Positions 22,736 to 27,052 of a stretch of 27,052 nt of DNA are shown in pieces (position 1 is the first letter of the stretch; the number at the start of each line of letters is the position of its first letter). The notes beneath the pieces were generated by a model that had not been told where the DNA came from, did not search any database, and saw only the letters and a list, made by a program, of their open reading frames with translations. Origin of the DNA: Coprococcus sp. GTDB lineage: Bacteria > Bacillota > Clostridia > Lachnospirales > Lachnospiraceae. The stretch lies in the NCBI GenBank assembly GCA_016297325.1, contig JAEDGW010000023.1, forward strand, positions 1-27,052, given 5' to 3'. A program made the translations under genes and the position numbers.

Positions 22736-23224
22736 TCAGCCGACAATTTTGTCTAATTCCCGCTTAACCTTCTCAAGCTCTGCCTTATAGTCTGCCAGAT
22801 GTCTCTTCTCCTGCTTTATCCTATAAACATAATTGCTGGTATCCTGGGAAGTTCCTTTCTCCTCCTGGCGGCAATGAACGTACATAGGAATCTCTTTTGC
22901 GGCACGTCTTATCACATATGCTATGAACGAAACCACCATAGCCCCAACAAAGATAAACAAATACGTCTGTGCAACGAACCTGTACGCTATAAGCGCCGCA
23001 TTTGCCGCTATATAAGCAAATATTCCCACGACAACCAGAATCAGGATCATAGTGATCTTGAAATTTTTCAACAACGCCGAGTATTTTAACTCACAGGCAG
23101 CTATCTTTTTCTCGGACTCAGAGATCAAATTCTCTGTATCCCGGATTTTAGCCATGAGCTGCTCCATGCGATACTCATCACCTATTTCTTCATTTAATTT
23201 TTCCTGTGATACCGATAAATGCAT
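22736..23224 (-). CDS. Two-TM coiled-coil membrane protein of unknown function
   Basis: I do not recognise a family. The protein has 162 residues. An N-terminal charged coiled coil (about 8-55) is followed by two membrane segments (about 57-78 and 86-105), and a second charged coiled coil forms the C-terminus (about 125-162). Both coiled coils should face the same side, probably the cytosol, and could pair with each other or with a partner. The ATG at 23224 has AAGGAG 8 bases upstream; a GTG three codons earlier would be too close. It begins 15 bp after the histidine kinase stop codon, so it is the third gene of the two-component operon and may modulate or be controlled by it. Confidence 0.75.
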   Translation of the reverse strand: MHLSVSQEKLNEEIGDEYRMEQLMAKIRDTENLISESEKKIAACELKYSALLKNFKITMILILVVVGIFAYIAANAALIAYRFVAQTYLFIFVGAMVVSFIAYVIRRAAKEIPMYVHCRQEEKGTSQDTSNYVYRIKQEKRHLADYKAELEKVKRELDKIVG

Positions 23225-23239
23225 AAATCCCACTCCTTC

Positions 23240-24958
23240 TTATTTTAATATCAATCTCACTTCCACTCCCCCATCGACATTCTTCATCTCACAGTCAAAT
23301 CCATGTCTGTCCATGATGACCTTGACGATTGAAAGTCCAAGTCCGGTGCCCTTATGTCCATGACGACTGTTATCACCCTTGACAAATGGCTTCCACACAT
23401 TTTTCAGTGTGTCCTTATCAAGCGGTTCGCAGGAATTGACAAATGACACCTCTTTGTCATAGATATCCACCGTGATGTGTCCGCCGCCAGTCACATACTT
23501 CACAGCATTGTCCATGATATTCTTTATCACCTGATTCATAAGCGTCTCGTCTGCATGTACTGTGCAGGCACCATTTACCTCAATAGATACATTCTTCTCT
23601 TTTATCCTCTCAGCATACTCCTCTGCCACTGAATTTACTATAGCAGTGATATCCACATCAGTCTTATGGAGCTTAGTGCTCACATCCTCAGCCTTTGCCA
23701 TATCTAGAATCGATGCTATCTGAGTATTCATCTGGAGAACTTCATTGATTATGTTATCCGTGTAATGCCTGTTCTTCTCCGGATTGGTTTCATCCCGCAG
23801 GTTCTCTGCATTGAGCTGGATAACCGCAAGGGGACTCTTCAGATCATGAGCCATGGCATTGGATGTTGTACGTCTGTACTGCTCCATGTCGTAAGCCGAC
23901 AAGTATGTCTTATACATGGCATAGGCAATTGCAAGTGAAAGTATCACGCACAGAACAACTATACCCGCCCAAGTGCATATCATAAGCACTCCAACCAGTG
24001 ATTTCCAGATATTTGTATGGAAGTCTGAAACGATATAATATCCATTGCCCAGATCAGACACCTCCGTGGTGTGGTGTCCAAAGCCGCATTTGTATTCTTT
24101 TTCGGCATACCCCTGAACGCCATCAGAATCTGCCTCTGAGGCAGCATCTATCAGCTCATCCACATTCTCATATTCATCAATGTCTGCACAGTATAAAGAT
24201 CCCCCGACAATATTTAACGATACCCTGAATCCCTTTGACATATCAAGTCTTACATAACCATCAGGAATATTGTCATTAGTCACTGTATATACCGTATAGT
24301 CATCTTTAAATTCGGTTGTCCCGTCTTCTTCTGTCACCAGAAAATCTTCATCACAGTCGATATAAGTATATTTCCCAACCCAGTAATTGTTGCCCTTGAC
24401 ATATATCTCCAGGGGCTGCATATCTCCGGACGAGGGAACTTTATACATTTCCTTGAACATCTCCCTGTCCTCTTCAGGTGTACATGAAAGGTAGTAAGTT
24501 TTTCCATCTGCATCATCTATTCCCATAAATACATGCTCTCCAGTTGATGCCACCTTTGAAGTACTTCCATCGGCATCCCTGTGATACACTGCCAACACGC
24601 CGTCTTCCGAATCCAAATCACCTATCACAGCAAGGCGGGCCATCGAACAATAATATTCTATCGTTCCGGCAAATGCGTTCTCAGCTGTCTGAAATTCATA
24701 ATCCACAGCTTTTTCCGCTTTGCCATCTGCCGCATTTCTAAAATTCTTCGCAGCCTCCTGCTCAGCTGTATTGACTACTTTATCAAGATGCTCCTTTGCA
24801 TTGTCCACACTGTTGTTATACATTGAGATAAGCATCTCAGTCACTATTGCTCCCAGCACTGATACTGCCAATATAAATGGCACAAATACCTTCAGGAAGA
24901 ACATGCCAAACTTCTGTTTCTTCCGGTACATTTTTACTTCTGATCTCTTTTTACTCAT
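23240..24958 (-). CDS. Membrane sensor histidine kinase
   Basis: Histidine kinase of 572 residues. Membrane segments at about 19-45 and 319-349 bound a large extracellular domain (about 46-318) that is acidic and of no family I recognise. The dimerisation domain has the H-box MAHDLKSPLAVIQ, with phospho-acceptor His371. The catalytic domain has the N-box NQVIKNIMDNAVKYV and the G-box GHKGTGLGLSIVK. There is no clear HAMP domain between the second membrane segment and the H-box. I chose the ATG at 24958 because GGGGG lies 8 bases upstream; a TTG at 24973 sits inside that site. It follows the response regulator by 51 bp and precedes the coiled-coil gene by 15 bp. Confidence 0.93.
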   Translation of the reverse strand: MSKKRSEVKMYRKKQKFGMFFLKVFVPFILAVSVLGAIVTEMLISMYNNSVDNAKEHLDKVVNTAEQEAAKNFRNAADGKAEKAVDYEFQTAENAFAGTIEYYCSMARLAVIGDLDSEDGVLAVYHRDADGSTSKVASTGEHVFMGIDDADGKTYYLSCTPEEDREMFKEMYKVPSSGDMQPLEIYVKGNNYWVGKYTYIDCDEDFLVTEEDGTTEFKDDYTVYTVTNDNIPDGYVRLDMSKGFRVSLNIVGGSLYCADIDEYENVDELIDAASEADSDGVQGYAEKEYKCGFGHHTTEVSDLGNGYYIVSDFHTNIWKSLVGVLMICTWAGIVVLCVILSLAIAYAMYKTYLSAYDMEQYRRTTSNAMAHDLKSPLAVIQLNAENLRDETNPEKNRHYTDNIINEVLQMNTQIASILDMAKAEDVSTKLHKTDVDITAIVNSVAEEYAERIKEKNVSIEVNGACTVHADETLMNQVIKNIMDNAVKYVTGGGHITVDIYDKEVSFVNSCEPLDKDTLKNVWKPFVKGDNSRHGHKGTGLGLSIVKVIMDRHGFDCEMKNVDGGVEVRLILK

Positions 24959-25009
24959 AATCCATTCCCCCAATATCCATAATCCTCATGCCTTGCGGCA
25001 TAGCTCCCA

Positions 25010-25690
25010 TCAGTCCATCCTGTATCCCTTTGCAAATACTGTCTTGATCTTTTTTCCCGACTCCCCAAGCGCCTGGCGAAGTTTCTTGATGTGGTTATCA
25101 ACTACCCTGTCGCTACCCTCATAATCATAGCCCCACAACCTGACCAGAAGGTCATCCCTTGTGATAAGCATTCCTCTGTGCTCCATAAAGTACTTCAGCA
25201 TGGCGTATTCCTTCGGTGCAAGCCTCACCTCGTTCCCGGCGACAAATACCTGAAGCCTGTCCGGATAAATCACGATATCATATGCCTCTATGCTGCTCTT
25301 CTTCTCCCACAGCCCCTTACTTCTTCTGAGGAATGACATGATCTTTGCAGAAAGCTCCGCCATGGAAAACGGCTTCACCACATAGTCATCGCAGCCTATG
25401 TCATAGCCATACAGTCTGTCCTCCTCCCTGCCCCGTGCAGTCAGAAAAACGACAGGCACATAACTCTTTGCCCTGATGGTTCTGCATATCTCAAATCCAT
25501 CTGCCCCCGGAAGCATGACGTCCAGCAGCACCAGATCGTATTCGTTCTCATACACAAGCTCCAGTGCCTTATCCCCATCATCAGCCCAGGTGAAACAGGT
25601 CTCATATTCTGCTTCCATGCCGTTCATATAGTCCATTATTCCCTCGGCTATCTTCTGCTCGTCCTCAACTAGCAATATGTTGTACTTCAT
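25010..25690 (-). CDS. OmpR-family response regulator
   Basis: Two-component response regulator of 226 residues. The receiver domain (1-120) has the acidic pair Glu9-Asp10, phosphorylated Asp57 in LVLLDVMLPG, Thr84 and Lys106. The C-terminal winged helix (about 130-226) has the OmpR/PhoB form: VRLAPKEYAMLKYFMEHRG, then RDDLLVRLWGYDYEGSDRVVDNHIKKLRQAL (given here only as a region), ending TVFAKGYRMD. It is the first gene of an operon with the histidine kinase and a coiled-coil membrane protein. GGGAGGAAAT lies just before the ATG. No target can be named; acidic sensor domains of this kind often watch the cell envelope. Confidence 0.95.
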   Translation of the reverse strand: MKYNILLVEDEQKIAEGIMDYMNGMEAEYETCFTWADDGDKALELVYENEYDLVLLDVMLPGADGFEICRTIRAKSYVPVVFLTARGREEDRLYGYDIGCDDYVVKPFSMAELSAKIMSFLRRSKGLWEKKSSIEAYDIVIYPDRLQVFVAGNEVRLAPKEYAMLKYFMEHRGMLITRDDLLVRLWGYDYEGSDRVVDNHIKKLRQALGESGKKIKTVFAKGYRMD

Positions 25691-25851
25691 ATTTCCTCCC
25701 TGTAGCAGCTTTGCATTCTGTATACCTCACAGCGCCGTGCCACTCTATGTAAATCATCGATATCTAAGATTCTGAACACAGTATACTTCAAACTTGTATC
25801 CTTTTTGTATCCGTTTAAATAAATTTTCCGGCATTCATTAATATAAAAATC

Positions 25852-25901
25852 CCATCGACTCATACATTATCTTTCACATATCTTAATCCATGAATCGATG
25901 G
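25852..25901 (-). terminator. Possible minus-strand terminator in the 25.7-26.3 kb gap
   Basis: CCATCGA-C-TCAT pairs with ATGA-A-TCGATGG (one mismatch). On the minus strand it is followed by GATTTTTATATT, so it could end the transcript of the Rpn-like gene upstream. The loop is long (26 bases), which lowers confidence. Confidence 0.4.
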
Positions 25902-26007
25902 AATCTTTCCCACTTACTGATAAAGTCCATATAATGATAAAATTCAAAATATAAATAGAGCCACTTGCTCAACCTTCAGTTAAAACTGATTTCTAAAAGT
26001 GCTTAAT

Positions 26008-26096
26008 TTTATCACTTTATGGAAATAAACTTCCAAAAAGTGATAAATCCAAGAAATATTTTATCTTTTCGCCATTTTGCAAAGAAAAAGATAAAA
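26008..26096. repeat. Two adjacent AT-rich hairpins
   Basis: Hairpin 1 (26008-26047): TTTATCACTTT-A-TGGAA pairs with TTCCA-A-AAAGTGATAAA, 16 pairs with one mismatch and a 6-base loop. Hairpin 2 (26059-26096): TTTTATCTTTT pairs with AAAAGATAAAA, 11 pairs. Both arms share a TTTATC/GATAAA core. Neither has a plausible T-tract role for a neighbouring gene, so these may be operators or a small mobile relic. The 570-bp gap 25691-26261 holds no gene I can support. Confidence 0.55.
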
Positions 26097-26127
26097 ACAG
26101 CTTGTTATCTCTCATTTCACGTTTGTC

Positions 26128-26160
26128 GATCTCTGCCACGTTCGCTGATCTCTGCCACGT
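26128..26160. repeat. 14-bp direct repeat, possible IS end
   Basis: GATCTCTGCCACGT occurs twice (26128-26141 and 26147-26160), period 19. Repeats near a terminus beginning TGTCGA resemble the multiple short repeats at IS21-type ends. No transposase gene is present. A TGTTAGA-N8-TCTAACA inverted repeat follows at 26169-26190. Confidence 0.35.
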
Positions 26161-26261
26161 CCTCAGATTGTTAGATTCTTATGTCTAACATTTCGAGGTT
26201 GCTACATTTTTAGATGTCCATCAAATGTAAGTTGAATTGGTGCTTTTTATATTATAACATT

Positions 26262-27052
26262 CTATGCTTTTATGGCTGAACTTATAATATCGCATACCGT
26301 ATCTTGGGAAATCCCCATTTTCTGGCTGATTTCATCGGCTGTAAGTCCCATATCCAGGTAGGCTTCTATCTTGCCCTCTATCTTACCTTCTATCTTTCCC
26401 TCTATCTTGCCTGCTTGTTTTCCTTCAATCATGCCCTTTTTTCGGCCTTCTTCCAAGCCCTGGCGCATAGCCTCGTTCTTTATACCCTGACTTGCGTTAC
26501 ACATGGCATCCACACTCCTTTCGATATCATTCGAGTAAGGTATACTAAATTCATTCACAATTATATCTTTTCTCTCTTCTATGCTCATATTCGATGAAAA
26601 GAATGTCTCAAGTAGGCGCAGCAACCGCTCACTGTCATCTGCAGCATCAACCACATCTTTAGATAAACAGATCTGTATCACTGAGAGAAGATCATAGTAA
26701 TCTTCTCTCGCATAGTGTCCCACCAGTTCTTTCTTATCAATCGAATACTCTGTGATTGTATTCTCAACATCTGCATTGCAGTTAATACAGATCCATATCG
26801 AATACACCTTCTTTATATCCTGATAATTAGAATTGACAAATTCTACATTCTTCTGGGCGGATATACTTCTCGCCACATAATAGATACCTCTGGTCACTAT
26901 GTCATACTTGAGGTTCTGGATCTCATTCTGGGCCTCGATATTTATTATCAGCTTTATCGTCTCGTTCCTGTCTGGCACTAAGACGTCGAAAAGTATGTCA
27001 AATAAGACATTCCCTTCCTGCCTGGACTTCCGGTTCGGGTCTTTGCCGCTTA
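26262..27052 (-). CDS. Rpn/PDDEXK-transposase-like protein, 5' end beyond the window
   Basis: The frame stays open from 26262 to the right edge, so the start lies outside. The GTG at 26978 is not the true start, because the codons before it encode GNVLFDILFDVLVPDRNE, which contains the first catalytic Asp region of the PD-(D/E)XK nuclease fold. IINIEAQNE then supplies the ExQ part of the core. Residues visible here number about 263. The C-terminal half is a helical linker ending in GKIEGKIEGKIEGKIE, encoded by a 12-base tandem repeat (about 26368-26412). A short helix-turn-helix-like end (ADEISQKMGISQDTVCDII) follows. The Rpn family includes recombination-promoting nucleases and phage-defence proteins; the role here is unknown. 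A related C-terminal fragment is at 905-1255. Confidence 0.8.
   Translation of the reverse strand, partial: SGKDPNRKSRQEGNVLFDILFDVLVPDRNETIKLIINIEAQNEIQNLKYDIVTRGIYYVARSISAQKNVEFVNSNYQDIKKVYSIWICINCNADVENTITEYSIDKKELVGHYAREDYYDLLSVIQICLSKDVVDAADDSERLLRLLETFFSSNMSIEERKDIIVNEFSIPYSNDIERSVDAMCNASQGIKNEAMRQGLEEGRKKGMIEGKQAGKIEGKIEGKIEGKIEAYLDMGLTADEISQKMGISQDTVCDIISSAIKA

Noticed and set aside
26128..26160. CRISPR array
   Set aside because: Only two repeat units of 14 bp with a 5-bp gap; no repeat-spacer pattern and no cas genes.
26368..26412. Non-coding microsatellite
   Set aside because: The 12-base tandem repeat is in frame inside the Rpn-like gene and encodes the GKIE repeats.

Overview
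The window looks like chromosome from a gut-type Firmicute of class Clostridia, most likely Lachnospiraceae (Coprococcus- or Roseburia-like). This rests on moderate GC content, strong AGGAGG-type ribosome binding sites, class III hydroxylamine reductase, DUF3793 next to a short flavodoxin, YtrA-type GntR/ABC modules, Rpn-like proteins with GRSEG/GKIEG tails, and a tRNA without an encoded CCA. The genus is inferred and not proven. Most genes lie on the minus strand. I see no phage, plasmid backbone or CRISPR array.

Layout. 1-1255: a serine recombinase and a decayed tail of an Rpn/PDDEXK-type protein. 1248-5425 (minus): MATE exporter, membrane GGDEF protein and LysR regulator. 5530-6433 (plus): LysR-type box, sigma-A promoter and a YczE-like membrane gene broken by one extra base. 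6462-6712: terminator and a 166-nt hairpin element of unknown nature between convergent genes. 6735-8029 (minus): DUF3793 protein and flavodoxin behind a promoter with a palindromic operator. 8097-10077 (minus): GntR(YtrA)-ABC ATPase-ABC permease operon with a clear autoregulatory promoter/operator. 10174-11479 (minus): GT4 glycosyltransferase and a structured 3' end. 11690-11819 (plus): tRNA-Pro(CGG) with its own promoter. 11834-13859 (minus): DUF3137 protein and LemA. 14105-14452 (plus): a tiny beta-helix-like secreted-protein relic with two terminators. 14753-16330 (plus): hcp. 16466-18312 (minus): zinc macrodomain plus SirTM-type sirtuin, a predicted protein ADP-ribosylation/de-ADP-ribosylation pair. 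18396-20893 (minus): OpuC/EgtU-type transporter with fused permease and binding domain. 20936-21368 (minus): PNPOx-ferredoxin pseudogene. 21568-22183 (minus): ParE/RelE-type toxin-antitoxin. 22340-22669 (plus): HxlR regulator. 22736-25690 (minus): response regulator, histidine kinase and a coiled-coil membrane protein. 25691-26261: hairpin-rich gap. 26262-27052 (minus): Rpn-like gene running off the right edge.

Themes. Several modules concern redox or nitrosative stress: Hcp, SirTM-macrodomain, flavodoxin, HxlR with an N-terminal Cys, and the dead flavin/iron-sulfur gene. Genes in decay (YczE frameshift, PNPOx-ferredoxin, Rpn tail, beta-helix relic) and REP-like GC-rich palindromes (2621, 14379, 18337-18388) sit between the healthy operons. 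The best leads are the compact SirTM/Zn-macrodomain pair lacking its usual GcvH-L/LplA partners, the 166-nt hairpin at 6547-6712, and the HxlR-type operator left in front of the dead PNPOx-ferredoxin gene.
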